A stretch of 64,000 nucleotides of DNA from JAEUQQ01 sp963697285 (GTDB lineage: Bacteria; Acidobacteriota; Vicinamibacteria; Vicinamibacterales; JAFNAJ01): the NCBI GenBank assembly GCA_963697285.1, contig CAVONI010000009.1, positions 310,001-374,000 of the forward strand, read 5' to 3'. The notes under the pieces are model-generated. The model made no database searches. It saw nothing but the letters and a program-made list of their open reading frames with translations, and was not told the DNA's origin. This document shows, piece after piece, positions 53,879 to 63,021 of this stretch; the stretch's first letter is position 1; each line of letters begins with the position of its first letter. The position numbers and the translations under genes were made by a program.

Positions 53879-55294
53879 TCAGCATTGCACCTGGTGTATG
53901 CGCAGGAAGTTGGCGCCCGGGCGCGTCAACTCGGCATTCACGCTGACGAACACGACCGCGTCGCCGGCCGTGATCGAACCGCGCGCGAGGAGTTCGCTTT
54001 CGACATCGCTGCTGATGGTGGCGAGCGTGAGGTCGGGCATGAGGATGGGCGTCACGCCGCGATGCAGCACGAGGCGCCTGGCCAGGCCGGGATCGGTCAC
54101 GGCGGCGAAGATCGGGATGGGCGGACGGAACGCCGACAACACGCGCGCGGTGCGCCCCTGCCGCGTCACCGCCACGATGGCCTTCGCCTGCGCCACGCGC
54201 GCCAGCGTGACCGCCGCCTCGCACAGCGCGCGGCTGTGTGCCAGCGGGATCACCCGCTCACTGGCCACGATCCCCCTGCGCCGCATGCCCTCGGCGTCGC
54301 GGATGACCGCATCGAGCGTCTGCACGGTGCGCCGCGGGTTGACACCGACCGCCGTCTCGCCCGACAGCATGATGGCGTCGGCGCGGTCGTCGACGGCGTT
54401 GGCCGCGTCGCTGACCTCGGCACGCGTCGGACGCGGCTCGGTACGCATCGACTCGAACACCTGCGTCGCGACGATCACCGGGATGCCGCGAAGGAGGGCA
54501 CCATGGGTGATCTCCTTCTGGATGCGCGGCACGCGTTCCAGCGGCATCTCGAGGCCGAGATCGCCGCGCGCCACCATCACGCCATCCGACACGTCGAGCA
54601 CCTCGTCGATCGCCGCGACGGCCTCCGGCCGCTCGATCTTCGCGATCACGGGCAGGTGCGGCGCCCCGAAACCTGCTGCCGCCTCGCGCAGCCTGGTGAC
54701 GTCGGATGCCGACTGCACGAAGCTCAGGGCGACGAAGTCGACGCCGTGCGCGATGCCGAACTGGAGGTCGACCAGGTCCTTCCCGGTCAGGCTCGACGCC
54801 GGCAGCGTCACGCCCGGAGCGCTGATGCCCTTGTGCTGCCCCAGGTCGCCGCCATTCAGCACCGTGGCGACGATCTCGTCGCCATCCGTGCGCTCGACCG
54901 TCAGCTCGATCTTGCCGTCGTCGAGCAGGAGGCGATCCCCGCCCTTGACCGACCGGGCGAGCGGCGCGTAGGTCGTCGATACCCGTTCGGCGGTGCCCGC
55001 GAAATCGCCCGTGGCGATGCGCAAGGTCGCACCGTCGTCGAGCCGTACCGCGACCCCGCCCACCAGGCTGCCCGTGCGGATCTTGGGCCCGCTCAGGTCT
55101 TGCAGGATGGCGACCACGCGGCCCGACCGCTCGGCCGCGGCGCGCACGCGGGCGACCACCTGCGCGTGGGCCTGGTGCGAACCGTGCGAGAAGTTGAGGC
55201 GGAACACGTCGACGCCTGCGGCGATCAACGCGTCGAGCTGCGCGTCGGTGTCGCACGCCGGTCCGACCGTGGCGACGATCTTCGTATGTCTCAC
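53879..55294 (-). CDS. pyk: Pyruvate kinase
   Basis: A 471-residue glycolytic enzyme. The N-terminus HTKIVATVGPACD, LNFSHGSH (substrate loop), the metal/catalytic region VIAKIERPEAVAAIDE with its lysine, MVARGDLGLEMPLERVP and the regulatory-domain MLSGETAVGVNPRRTVQ are all present. The start GTG 55294 has no clear SD. The C-terminal domain is complete and has no extra phosphohistidine-swivel extension. It is divergent from the amidase gene. Confidence 0.95.
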   Translation of the reverse strand: MRHTKIVATVGPACDTDAQLDALIAAGVDVFRLNFSHGSHQAHAQVVARVRAAAERSGRVVAILQDLSGPKIRTGSLVGGVAVRLDDGATLRIATGDFAGTAERVSTTYAPLARSVKGGDRLLLDDGKIELTVERTDGDEIVATVLNGGDLGQHKGISAPGVTLPASSLTGKDLVDLQFGIAHGVDFVALSFVQSASDVTRLREAAAGFGAPHLPVIAKIERPEAVAAIDEVLDVSDGVMVARGDLGLEMPLERVPRIQKEITHGALLRGIPVIVATQVFESMRTEPRPTRAEVSDAANAVDDRADAIMLSGETAVGVNPRRTVQTLDAVIRDAEGMRRRGIVASERVIPLAHSRALCEAAVTLARVAQAKAIVAVTRQGRTARVLSAFRPPIPIFAAVTDPGLARRLVLHRGVTPILMPDLTLATISSDVESELLARGSITAGDAVVFVSVNAELTRPGANFLRIHQVQC

Positions 55295-55344
55295 TGGAAG
55301 GAGCTTACAATTCCCGCCGTCGATCGACTAATACTTCCGGAGTC

Positions 55345-55413
55345 ATGGGCATGAGCCGATTGCAGTCATACGGGCGGTGTGTCGAAGCGTCGAGCCGGGC
55401 GGAGTCGATATGA
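55345..55413 (+). CDS. Possible 22-residue upstream frame overlapping amidase start
   Basis: ATG 55345 (GGAG at 55339-55342) opens MGMSRLQSYGRCVEASSRA and ends in TGA 55411-55413, which overlaps the amidase ATG 55410-55412 in the ATGA pattern. It could couple or damp amidase translation, or be chance. Confidence 0.25.
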   Translation: MGMSRLQSYGRCVEASSRAESI

Positions 55414-56990
55414 CGCTCGACGCCTGGCTCCAGGCGGCAACCGTTGACGCCGAGTGCCGCGGGCTTCCGGATGTCGTCCCCCTGCTGGCCGGCCTGGCGC
55501 CCGCGCTCGCCGCGCTTCGAGGGGCCGCCTGGCTGGTGCACGCCGACGGCCAGCCGCCACGCGACGGGCTGGTGAACTGGTGGCACAAGGCCGCCGAGCC
55601 CGACGCGGCCCTGCCACCGCACACCCCGGCCGCCCGCGACCGCAGCCAGTCCATCCGGATGTTGGCGCGTGCCCTCCGCAGCGGGCGGATCACCTCGCGC
55701 TCGCTGCTCGACGACACCCTGGAGCGGTTGGCCGCCACGCAGCCCGACCTCAACGCGTTCATCACCGTCCTCGGCGACGATGCCAGGCGTGAGGCCGAAC
55801 GTCGCGACGCGGAACTGCGCGCCGGACGCGATCGCGGATGGCTGCACGGGCTGCCCATCTCGGTCAAGGATCTGATCGACATCGACGGCGTGGCCACGAC
55901 CGCCGCCTCGGCGCTTCGACGCGATCACCGCGCCAGCCTCGATGCGGCGTGCGTGACCGCCCTCCGCGATGCCGGCGCGGTGCTCATCGGCAAGACCAAC
56001 CTGCACGAGTTCGCCTTCGGGACGACGAACGAGGACTCGGCGTTCGGCCCGGTACGCCATCCGCTCGACCACGCACGGTGGCCCGGTGGATCGAGCGGGG
56101 GGTCCGCGGCGGCGGTCGCGGCGGGCATCGGCGTCGCGTCGATCGGCACCGACACGGGAGGCTCCATCCGCATCCCGTCGGCGGTGTGCGGCCTCGTGGG
56201 CCTGAAACCCACGTTCGACGAGGTCTCCTGCGCAGGCGTCGTGCCCCTCGGTGTCACGCTCGATCACGTCGGGCCGCTGGCGCGGTCGGTTGACGATGCC
56301 GCCATCGTGTTCGAGGCGTTGTGTGGACGTCCCACCAGCGTGAGCGGCAACGAGGAGGAGCATCCGGGCGAGTTGCGCGGGATGAAGATCGCACGACTGC
56401 GTGGCTACTTCGAGCAGCGGCTCGAGCCCGGCGTGCGACTGGCCTACCGGCAGGCCGTGGATGCCATGGTTCGGGCGGGAGCCCAGGTCTACGACGTACA
56501 ACTCGGCTACACGGACGACATCGCTCCCGTGTACCTCGCGACCGTGCTCGCCGAGGCCGCCGCCTACCACGCGGCCACGCTCGACGCTCGCGGCGACGCG
56601 TACACGCACAACGTCAGGATCAGGCTCGAGATGAGCCGGTACGTGCTCGGCGAGGATTACGTGCGCGCACAGCAGGGGCGCGCCGTGTTCAGGCGCGAAG
56701 TCGACCAGGTCATCGACCAGATCGGGCCGATCATCCTGCCGACCGTGCCGCTCACCGCGCAGCCCATCGGCACGTCCAGCATCGAGATCGACGGCAAGAG
56801 CGACAGCATCCGGAACCTGACACTGCGGCTGACCCAGCTGTTCAACCTCACCGGGCATCCGGCGATCACGATGCCGTGCGGAGCGGCCGCTGGACTCCCC
56901 GTCGGCATCCAGGTCGTCGGCGCGCGCCGGCGCACGCGTGGGCTGATCGACGTCGCCCGACGCATCGAACGGGTCCTGGCAGGGATGTAG
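55410..56990 (+). CDS. Amidase-signature-family enzyme
   Basis: A 526-residue Ser-Ser-Lys amidase. The triad is Lys153 in GLPISVKDLID, the cis-Ser228 in WPGGSSGGSAAAVAAG and the nucleophile Ser252 in IGTDTGGSIRIPSAVCG. The glycine/serine-rich block is complete. The first 90 residues are an extra helical segment before the usual start of the family. ATG 55410 has GGAG six bases ahead. The gene could hydrolyse amides or serve as GatA-like, but there is no gatB or gatC nearby, so a catabolic amidase is more likely. Confidence 0.9.
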   Translation: MTLDAWLQAATVDAECRGLPDVVPLLAGLAPALAALRGAAWLVHADGQPPRDGLVNWWHKAAEPDAALPPHTPAARDRSQSIRMLARALRSGRITSRSLLDDTLERLAATQPDLNAFITVLGDDARREAERRDAELRAGRDRGWLHGLPISVKDLIDIDGVATTAASALRRDHRASLDAACVTALRDAGAVLIGKTNLHEFAFGTTNEDSAFGPVRHPLDHARWPGGSSGGSAAAVAAGIGVASIGTDTGGSIRIPSAVCGLVGLKPTFDEVSCAGVVPLGVTLDHVGPLARSVDDAAIVFEALCGRPTSVSGNEEEHPGELRGMKIARLRGYFEQRLEPGVRLAYRQAVDAMVRAGAQVYDVQLGYTDDIAPVYLATVLAEAAAYHAATLDARGDAYTHNVRIRLEMSRYVLGEDYVRAQQGRAVFRREVDQVIDQIGPIILPTVPLTAQPIGTSSIEIDGKSDSIRNLTLRLTQLFNLTGHPAITMPCGAAAGLPVGIQVVGARRRTRGLIDVARRIERVLAGM

Positions 56991-57004
56991 GACGATGACA
57001 CCCC

Positions 57005-58036
57005 GTGTTTGCGCAGTTCTTCCATCGTTGGGAACGTCAGCTCGCAGCGTCTTCGACCGACCGCGTCGTCAGGCCGTTCGACTGGGGACTCGAGTGGCTT
57101 CCTCACGAGGAGCAGGCGCGTCCCGGTCAGCCCGGTGACATCGTCGAGGCGTGGGCGACCCGGGCGGCGGCGGAGTCCGATTCGTTCTTCGCCACCACCC
57201 CGGCCCCTCACTACGCGCTGAGCGCGACAGGCGAGCTGCAGTTCGACAGCGCCTTCACGACTCCGCATCCCGTCAACAACGTCGTCCACGGCCGCTATTT
57301 CGAGGGGCGCCCGGTGAAGGGCGCCCGCCACCGGCCCGCCGTCGTCGTGCTGCCGCAGTGGAACTCAGACGCCGAGGGGCACATCGGCCTGGCGAAGCTG
57401 CTCGCCCATTTCGGGATGAGCGCGGTGCGTCTCAGCCTGCCGTACCACGACGTCCGCAAGCCCGCGGAACTGAATCGCGCCGACTACATCGTCTCGTCGA
57501 ACATCGGGCGGACCCTGCAGGTGTGCCGGCAGGCCGTGCTCGATGCACGGCGGGCCGCGATGTGGCTGGCGTCGCGCGGCTACGACCGCATCGGCATTCT
57601 CGGCACGAGCCTGGGTTCCTGCCTGTCGATGCTGACGGCCGCGCACGAGCCCCTGATCAGCGCCGTCGCCCTGAACCACGTCTCGCCCTACTTCGCCGAC
57701 GTCATCTGGGAAGGGCTCTCGACCTCGCACGTGCGCGAGGGCCTCGGCAACCACATCGACCTCGAGCGCCTGCGCCGCGTCTGGGCACCAATCAGTCCCC
57801 AGACCTACCTGGCGCGGATGCGAACGAGGCAGGTCCTGCTGGTGTACGCGCGGTACGACCTCTCGTTCCCGCTCCACCTGTCGCACGAGCTCATCGCGGC
57901 GTTCAGGCAGGATGGACAGCGTCCGAAGGTCGCGATGCTGCCGTGCGGCCACTACAGCACCGGCGTGGCCCCGTTCAAGTACCTGGATGGTTTCGTGCTG
58001 ACGAAGTTCCTGCGGAACGCCTTGCTTCGCGCGTAG
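57005..58036 (+). CDS. Alpha/beta-hydrolase-fold protein
   Basis: A 343-residue protein starting at GTG 57005. The nucleophile elbow is GILGTSLGSCLSML with Ser202, preceded by RPAVVVLPQWNSDAEGHIG (oxyanion region), and a late His lies in MLPCGHYSTG. The acid residue is plausibly in VYARYDLSFPLHLSHE. The large N-terminal part (1-100) is not typical of simple esterases, and the family resembles abhydrolase_10-type dienelactone-hydrolase relatives. It is 14 bases after the amidase stop and may be in the same transcript. Confidence 0.8.
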   Translation: MFAQFFHRWERQLAASSTDRVVRPFDWGLEWLPHEEQARPGQPGDIVEAWATRAAAESDSFFATTPAPHYALSATGELQFDSAFTTPHPVNNVVHGRYFEGRPVKGARHRPAVVVLPQWNSDAEGHIGLAKLLAHFGMSAVRLSLPYHDVRKPAELNRADYIVSSNIGRTLQVCRQAVLDARRAAMWLASRGYDRIGILGTSLGSCLSMLTAAHEPLISAVALNHVSPYFADVIWEGLSTSHVREGLGNHIDLERLRRVWAPISPQTYLARMRTRQVLLVYARYDLSFPLHLSHELIAAFRQDGQRPKVAMLPCGHYSTGVAPFKYLDGFVLTKFLRNALLRA

Positions 58037-58093
58037 CGGCCAGCGATACGACCCGATTGACCCGACTGGCCAACGACCCGTGGTCGGGCTGGG

Positions 58094-58297
58094 TTACAGG
58101 TAGCGCAGCACGCCCTTCAGGGCGCCGTAGAGCACGTCGGCCACGGCCCGCACGAGCGGGGTGACTTCGCCCTCGTTGAGGGCATCGGCGACGGTCACGG
58201 GATCGGTCAACAGCAGCCAGAAGATGGCCGCGGCGAGCGTGACGGCAACGAGGGTTGCCACGCCGGCGACACTGAGACCAAGACGCGCGAGGCTCAT
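58094..58297 (-). CDS. Small single-helix membrane protein (unknown)
   Basis: A 67-residue protein with one strong hydrophobic helix (GVATLVAVTLAAAIFWLLL, about 12-30), followed by a short acidic-to-hydrophobic segment (DALNEGEVTPLVRAV) and a C-terminal amphipathic helix (ADVLYGALKGVLRYL). There are no cysteines. It is unlike any family I can name. It sits alone between an a/b hydrolase and the M16 genes; the start ATG has a weak SD. Confidence 0.5.
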   Translation of the reverse strand: MSLARLGLSVAGVATLVAVTLAAAIFWLLLTDPVTVADALNEGEVTPLVRAVADVLYGALKGVLRYL

Positions 58298-58421
58298 GAC
58301 TGAGGGGCCAACCGCGGATCAGACGATCAATCCACCCGTCTGGTTCTCGCCTTCGAGATCGACCCCCGACACTCTCGCAGAGGCGCACGCCCCGCGCAAG
58401 TCCTGTCTGCGTCCCGGCAGC

Positions 58422-59783
58422 TCAGCCTTCGAGCACCACCACGCGCGGCATCACGTCGCGCAGTTCGCCTTCGACCTTCGCCCGATCGCCCACCACCACG
58501 GCGAACATGTCGTCTGACACCATCCAGCGCGCCGCCGTCCGCGTCACCGCCTCGACGTCCACCTGCCTGACGCGATCGACGTAGGTTTCGAAGTAGTCGT
58601 CTGGCAGCCCGTACAGGGCGGCCTGCATGCACGAGCGCGCGATCTGGTTTCCTGTTTCGAAGCTGCGAGGGTACCCGCGCGTCAGGCCGGCGCGCGCCAG
58701 GTCGAGTTCGCGGTCAGTGAGGGGACGACGTGTCCCGATGTCGTCGCACTCGCGCAGGATCTCGCGCACCGACGCCGCGGTGGCATCGGTCTGCACGCTG
58801 GTCTGGACGACGAACGCGCCTGGACCGATGCGGAAGTCGAAGCCACTGCGCACGCCGTAGGTGTACCCCTTGTCCTCGCGCAGGTTCAGGTTGATGCGGC
58901 TGACGAACTGGCCGCCGAGCGCCGCGTTCATGACGATCAGCTCGAAGTACTCGGGGGTCGATCGCGGGGGGGCCAGGCGTCCGACGCGGATCTCGGACTG
59001 CGGCGCGCCAGGCCGATCCACGAGGAACAATGTGCCCGACACGTCGGCCGCCGGCGCACGGGTGACCGGCGCCCGGGCCACGCTGCGCGTGCTCGCTCCC
59101 ATCGCGCCGAACGACGCCTCGACGGCGGCACGCATCTCGGCGTGCGACATCTGCCCGACGACGACGGCAAGGCAGCGATCGACGCCGAAGTGCGACTCGT
59201 GAAACGCCCGCACGTCGGCAACGCCCATCGACGCCAGCGACACGTCCGACCCGATCGACAAATGGCCGTACGGATGCCCTTCGAACAATCGCTCGACGAA
59301 CACACGCTCGGCGATGGCCGACGGCACGTCCTTCATCTGGGCGACGCGCTGGCGCCGCAGGTCGCGCACGCGCTCGATCTCGTGGGTGTCGAACCTCGGG
59401 CGATACGCCACGTCGGCCAGCAGGTGCGCCGCATCGAGCATGGTCGCTTCGAGCGTCGTGATGTCGAGCGTCGTCGCCTCGGTGCCGCACTCGATCTCGA
59501 GCGACGCGCCGAGGCTGGCAATGGCGTCGTGCAGGGCCAGTGAATCGCGCATGCCCGCCCCGTCGTCGAGCGAGTCGGCCGTCAGGGCGGCGAGGCCCTC
59601 GGCGCCAGCCGGGTCCTCGCACCCCCCGGCCCGCACCAGCAGGAGCAGCGACACCATGGGCACGTTTCGGTGTTCGACCGTCCAGACGGGCAGCCCGTTG
59701 GCGAGTTCGTGGCGCTGGGTGCGCGGCAGGTGGAGCGGCGCCTCATCGCGCACGAACGGGAGGCGCGATCGATCGACGCTCAC
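58422..59783 (-). CDS. M16-family peptidase, second subunit without zinc motif
   Basis: A 453-residue insulinase-like protein with the usual two duplicated alpha/beta halves. The position that in active members is HxxEH reads LAALTADSLDDGAG, so it cannot bind catalytic zinc. It is therefore probably the structural partner of the downstream-coupled active subunit, as in bacterial two-component PqqL/PitA-like pairs (family knowledge). Its ATG (59783) overlaps the stop of the active subunit as ATGA. GTRRPLTDRELDLARAGLTRGYPRSFETG (as GYPRSFETG) is a typical late M16 segment. Confidence 0.9.
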   Translation of the reverse strand: MSVDRSRLPFVRDEAPLHLPRTQRHELANGLPVWTVEHRNVPMVSLLLLVRAGGCEDPAGAEGLAALTADSLDDGAGMRDSLALHDAIASLGASLEIECGTEATTLDITTLEATMLDAAHLLADVAYRPRFDTHEIERVRDLRRQRVAQMKDVPSAIAERVFVERLFEGHPYGHLSIGSDVSLASMGVADVRAFHESHFGVDRCLAVVVGQMSHAEMRAAVEASFGAMGASTRSVARAPVTRAPAADVSGTLFLVDRPGAPQSEIRVGRLAPPRSTPEYFELIVMNAALGGQFVSRINLNLREDKGYTYGVRSGFDFRIGPGAFVVQTSVQTDATAASVREILRECDDIGTRRPLTDRELDLARAGLTRGYPRSFETGNQIARSCMQAALYGLPDDYFETYVDRVRQVDVEAVTRTAARWMVSDDMFAVVVGDRAKVEGELRDVMPRVVVLEG

Positions 59784-61096
59784 GATGCCACCGCGTCGGT
59801 CGCGCCGGGCAGGCCAAGATCGCGACGCCCGCGCGGAACGATGCCGAGCGCCACGCGTGGGCTCTCGAGGCAGGCAGCCGCTGCCGCGCGCACGCGGTCG
59901 GCAGTCGCCGCGCGATAGCGCGCGAGGTCACGGCCAAACGCGCCGGGATCGTCCAGGAACACGTTGTAGGCATTGAGCTGGTCTGACTTGCCGCTGAAGC
60001 CGCCGATGGTCTGGAGGCGTTGCACGAATCCGGCTTCTGCCTGCGCGCGTCCGCGGATCATCTCGGGAGCGGTCGGGCCGTCGGTGGCGACGTCGCGCAG
60101 GGCAGCGTCGATCTCGGCGCAGATCGTGCCGAGCGAGACGCCGGATGCGGCCGTGGCGATGACCTGGAACATCCCCGCCAGCTCACGCGAACTCTGGTAG
60201 GCGGCGACGTCCAGGGCGATCCGCCGCTCGTGCACCAGCTTGCGGAAGAGTCGTGACGTCTTGCCGTTCGACAGCAGGTCGGCCAGGAGGTCGAATTCCG
60301 CGTCGCCGTCGCCGAACAGCCCCGGCGAGTGCCACGCCAGGTAGAGGCGCGGGAACTCGACGCGGTCCTCGAGGACCAGGCGCACCTCGCGATCGAGCGT
60401 GACGGGCGGCGGCACGACAGGAGGAACGAGCGGGCCTGCCGCGATGGCCCCGAAGTACTGCTCGGCCAGGTCGAAGGCACCCGCCGCCTCGACGTCACCC
60501 GCGATCGTCAACGAGGCATTTGCCGGATGGTAGTACCGCGCGAAGAACGCCGACACGTCGTCGAGCGTCGCGGCGCGGATGTCGGCAACGTCGCCGATCG
60601 TGGGCCAGTAGTAGGGGTGCGTCGGCGGATACAGCGCGTGCGCGATCGCGATCTGCGCGAACCCGTACGGCCGGTTCTCGTAATTCTGCCGGCGCTCGTT
60701 GAGCACCACGTCGCGCTGGTTGTCGAGCTTCTCCTGCGTCAGCGCCGGAAGCAGCCACCCCATGCGATCCGACTCCATCCACAGGGCGCGATCGAGGGCG
60801 CCGGTCGGCACCACTTCCCAGTAGTTGGTGCGGTCGGCGTTCGTGGACCCGTTCAGCGACGCCCCGGCTTCCTGCAACGGGGGGAAGTAGCCGTGGTCGT
60901 GGTGAGCCGAACCCTCGAACATCAGGTGCTCGAAGAGGTGGGCGAATCCCGTGAGTCCGGGACGCTCGTTCTTCGATCCCACGTGGTACCACACGTTGAC
61001 CGCGACGATGGGGAGGTCGCGATCCTCGTGGACGATCACGTCGAGGCCGTTGGCCAGCGTGCGCTTCTCGAAGGCAATCTGCATGTATGGATTCAC
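59780..61096 (-). CDS. M16-family zinc metallopeptidase, catalytic subunit
   Basis: A protein of about 438 residues. The inverted zinc motif is HLFEH (His53, Glu56, His57) in FAHLFEHLMFEG, and the distant Glu ligand is likely in ERRQNYENRPYG. The N-terminal LANGLDVIVHEDRDLPIVAVNVWYHVGS (as VIVHEDRDLPIVAV) is the family's opening strand. GTG 61096 overlaps the gamma-glutamyltransferase stop (GTGA); ATG 61084 is an alternative. It has no signal peptide, as with many predicted periplasmic M16 enzymes. The pair likely degrades small peptides. Confidence 0.92.
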   Translation of the reverse strand: MNPYMQIAFEKRTLANGLDVIVHEDRDLPIVAVNVWYHVGSKNERPGLTGFAHLFEHLMFEGSAHHDHGYFPPLQEAGASLNGSTNADRTNYWEVVPTGALDRALWMESDRMGWLLPALTQEKLDNQRDVVLNERRQNYENRPYGFAQIAIAHALYPPTHPYYWPTIGDVADIRAATLDDVSAFFARYYHPANASLTIAGDVEAAGAFDLAEQYFGAIAAGPLVPPVVPPPVTLDREVRLVLEDRVEFPRLYLAWHSPGLFGDGDAEFDLLADLLSNGKTSRLFRKLVHERRIALDVAAYQSSRELAGMFQVIATAASGVSLGTICAEIDAALRDVATDGPTAPEMIRGRAQAEAGFVQRLQTIGGFSGKSDQLNAYNVFLDDPGAFGRDLARYRAATADRVRAAAAACLESPRVALGIVPRGRRDLGLPGATDAVAS

Positions 61097-63021
61097 CACG
61101 CGACGACGTAGCGTTCGCGTCGGGGATCGGCGCCACCGCGGAGTTGACGGGTCGCGGGATCGCGACCAGCCGCGACGATGCCGGTTGAGATGCCGTACGC
61201 GGGCCTGACGCGGAGGTCGTGCCCGCGCGCGCGGAGTTCCGCGAGGATGTCGGGCCCGATTGTCGCCTCGGCTTCGAGCACGCCCGGCTGTGCCCGGTGC
61301 TCGTCGAACGACGACTGGGGATGCAGCGAGTTCACGCGCGGCGCCTCGATGGCGGCCTGCAGCCCCATGCCGTAGTCGATCACGTTGAGCAGGACGAGCA
61401 GGATCTGCTGATCCTGGCTGTCTCCGCCTGGCGTGCCGATGGCGAGGAATGGGGCACCGTCCTTCATCACGACCGTCGGCGTCAGCGTGGTCCGCGGGCG
61501 CTTGCCGCCCTGCAGCACGTTGGGGCTCTGCGGGTCGAGGCGGAACGCCTGCATGCGATTGCTCATCGGGACGCCGGTGTCGCCTGCGACGAACGCGCCG
61601 CCGAGCAACCATCCCGAACTCGGCGTGGCCGAGAAGAGGTTGCCCTGCGCGTCCACGACCTGGATGGACGTGGTGTCACCCGGCTCGGCCGGCGGGGTCG
61701 CGGGATCCACGACCCGCATGGCAAGCGGCGGCACCAGCAGTCCCGGCCTGGAGACGGCAGACGACGAGGTCGCGCGGTCGAACGCAGCGGGATCACCCGG
61801 GCGCTGCTCCTTGCTCGCGCGGGCCAGGTCGATCAACGTGCGGCGCGCCTCGGCGTACTGCTTCGACAGCAACCCGCGCATGGGCACGTCGACGAAATCC
61901 GGGTCGCCGTAGTAGCGATCGCGGTCGGCGTACGCGAGCTTGATCGACTCGGCGATGACGTGGACGGCGTCGGCCGACTGCGCGCCCATCGCCTTGAGGT
62001 CGAAACCTTCGAGCAGGTTGAGCGTCTGCAGCAGCACGGGGCTCTGGTTCCAGGGGCCGGCCTTGTACACGTCGTAGCCGCGATAGCGGGTCGTCTGCGG
62101 CGTCTCGATGCGGCCCTGGTACGACGAGAGGTCGGCCTCGCTCATCACGCCGCCCGCCTCACGGTTGGCAGCGGCGATGCGACGGCCGATGTCGCCCTTG
62201 TAGAACGCGTCGCGGCCGGCACGGATTCCGTCTGCACGCGAGGCGCCGGCGGCGAGTGCGGCGCGCTCGGCGGCGACAATCGCGCGAAGCGTCTTCGCGA
62301 GGTTCGGCTGCCGGAACATCTCGCCCGCCGGGGTGATGCGCCCGCCGGGGTAGTAGGTCGCCATCGTCGCCGCGTACGGCTCGCACGCGGCGCGCTCGCT
62401 CTCGAGGTAGCGGCGAAGGAACTCGTACATCGGGAAGCCGTCGGCGAGGGCGATGGCAGGTGCCATGACCTCGGCCAGCGACTTCGTGCCGTAGGTGGCG
62501 AGGGCGATCGACGCCGCGTCGACGACCGCGGGCACCGTCGCGCCCAGCGGACCGTTGCTGGGCGGCGCGACCTTGCCGGGGAACAGCGCCGGCGTGGCCG
62601 CCTTCGGGGCCGGCCCCTGGCCGTTGATGACGACGACCTTCTTGTCGCGGGCCGACGCGATGATGATCGGACTCTCGCCGCCGAGGCCGAAGTGCGAGAT
62701 CTCGACCACGGCGGCGGCGAAGATCGACGCGACGCCGGCGTCGATGGCGTTGCCGCCCGCGTCGATCAGGCGAGCGCCCGCGTCGACGGTGAAGCTCCGC
62801 CCGGCCGCGACGACAGCATGAGACCCGGTGAACTCGGGCCGCAACGGCTGGGCGTCGAGCGTGATGAACGAAACGGCGGCGCACGCACACGCGCACGCCG
62901 CCGCGATGACTGGCCGTCGTCGCCTGGACGTGGCAGTTACTTCTTGTCGGTGAAGACGCCGCAGCGCAGCATCCGCTTGCCAGCGTACGGATTCGCGATC
63001 AGGCCGTTTTTCTGTGCCCAC
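61093..63021 (-). CDS. ggt: Gamma-glutamyltransferase family protein
   Basis: A protein of about 600 to 642 residues of the Ntn-hydrolase GGT family. The family autocleaves before a threonine; here the likely site is the Thr in GDTTSIQVVDAQGNLFSATPS. Other hallmarks are DAGGNAIDAGVA, GGRITPAGEMFRQPNLA, the large-subunit YKAGPWNQSPVLLQTLNLLEG and the small-subunit GTPGGDSQDQQ. The signal peptide is around RRRRPVIAAACACACAAVSF. It would cleave glutathione or gamma-glutamyl peptides in the periplasm. The start is problematic: the only usual start codon in frame is GTG 63021, 85 bases inside the neighbouring gene, and the intervening codons offer only CTG. Confidence 0.85.
   Translation of the reverse strand: MGTEKRPDRESVRWQADAALRRLHRQEVTATSRRRRPVIAAACACACAAVSFITLDAQPLRPEFTGSHAVVAAGRSFTVDAGARLIDAGGNAIDAGVASIFAAAVVEISHFGLGGESPIIIASARDKKVVVINGQGPAPKAATPALFPGKVAPPSNGPLGATVPAVVDAASIALATYGTKSLAEVMAPAIALADGFPMYEFLRRYLESERAACEPYAATMATYYPGGRITPAGEMFRQPNLAKTLRAIVAAERAALAAGASRADGIRAGRDAFYKGDIGRRIAAANREAGGVMSEADLSSYQGRIETPQTTRYRGYDVYKAGPWNQSPVLLQTLNLLEGFDLKAMGAQSADAVHVIAESIKLAYADRDRYYGDPDFVDVPMRGLLSKQYAEARRTLIDLARASKEQRPGDPAAFDRATSSSAVSRPGLLVPPLAMRVVDPATPPAEPGDTTSIQVVDAQGNLFSATPSSGWLLGGAFVAGDTGVPMSNRMQAFRLDPQSPNVLQGGKRPRTTLTPTVVMKDGAPFLAIGTPGGDSQDQQILLVLLNVIDYGMGLQAAIEAPRVNSLHPQSSFDEHRAQPGVLEAEATIGPDILAELRARGHDLRVRPAYGISTGIVAAGRDPATRQLRGGADPRRERYVVAW

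Noticed and set aside
52823..55354. An 843-codon plus-strand frame opposite the FAD oxidoreductase and pyruvate kinase
   Set aside because: It runs across two well-identified minus-strand genes and has random Arg/His/Asp-rich composition, so it is a GC-skew shadow and not a real giant gene.
57005..58036. A lipase/esterase with a defined substrate
   Set aside because: Only the GTSLGS elbow supports the hydrolase fold; nothing in the sequence or neighbours identifies a substrate.
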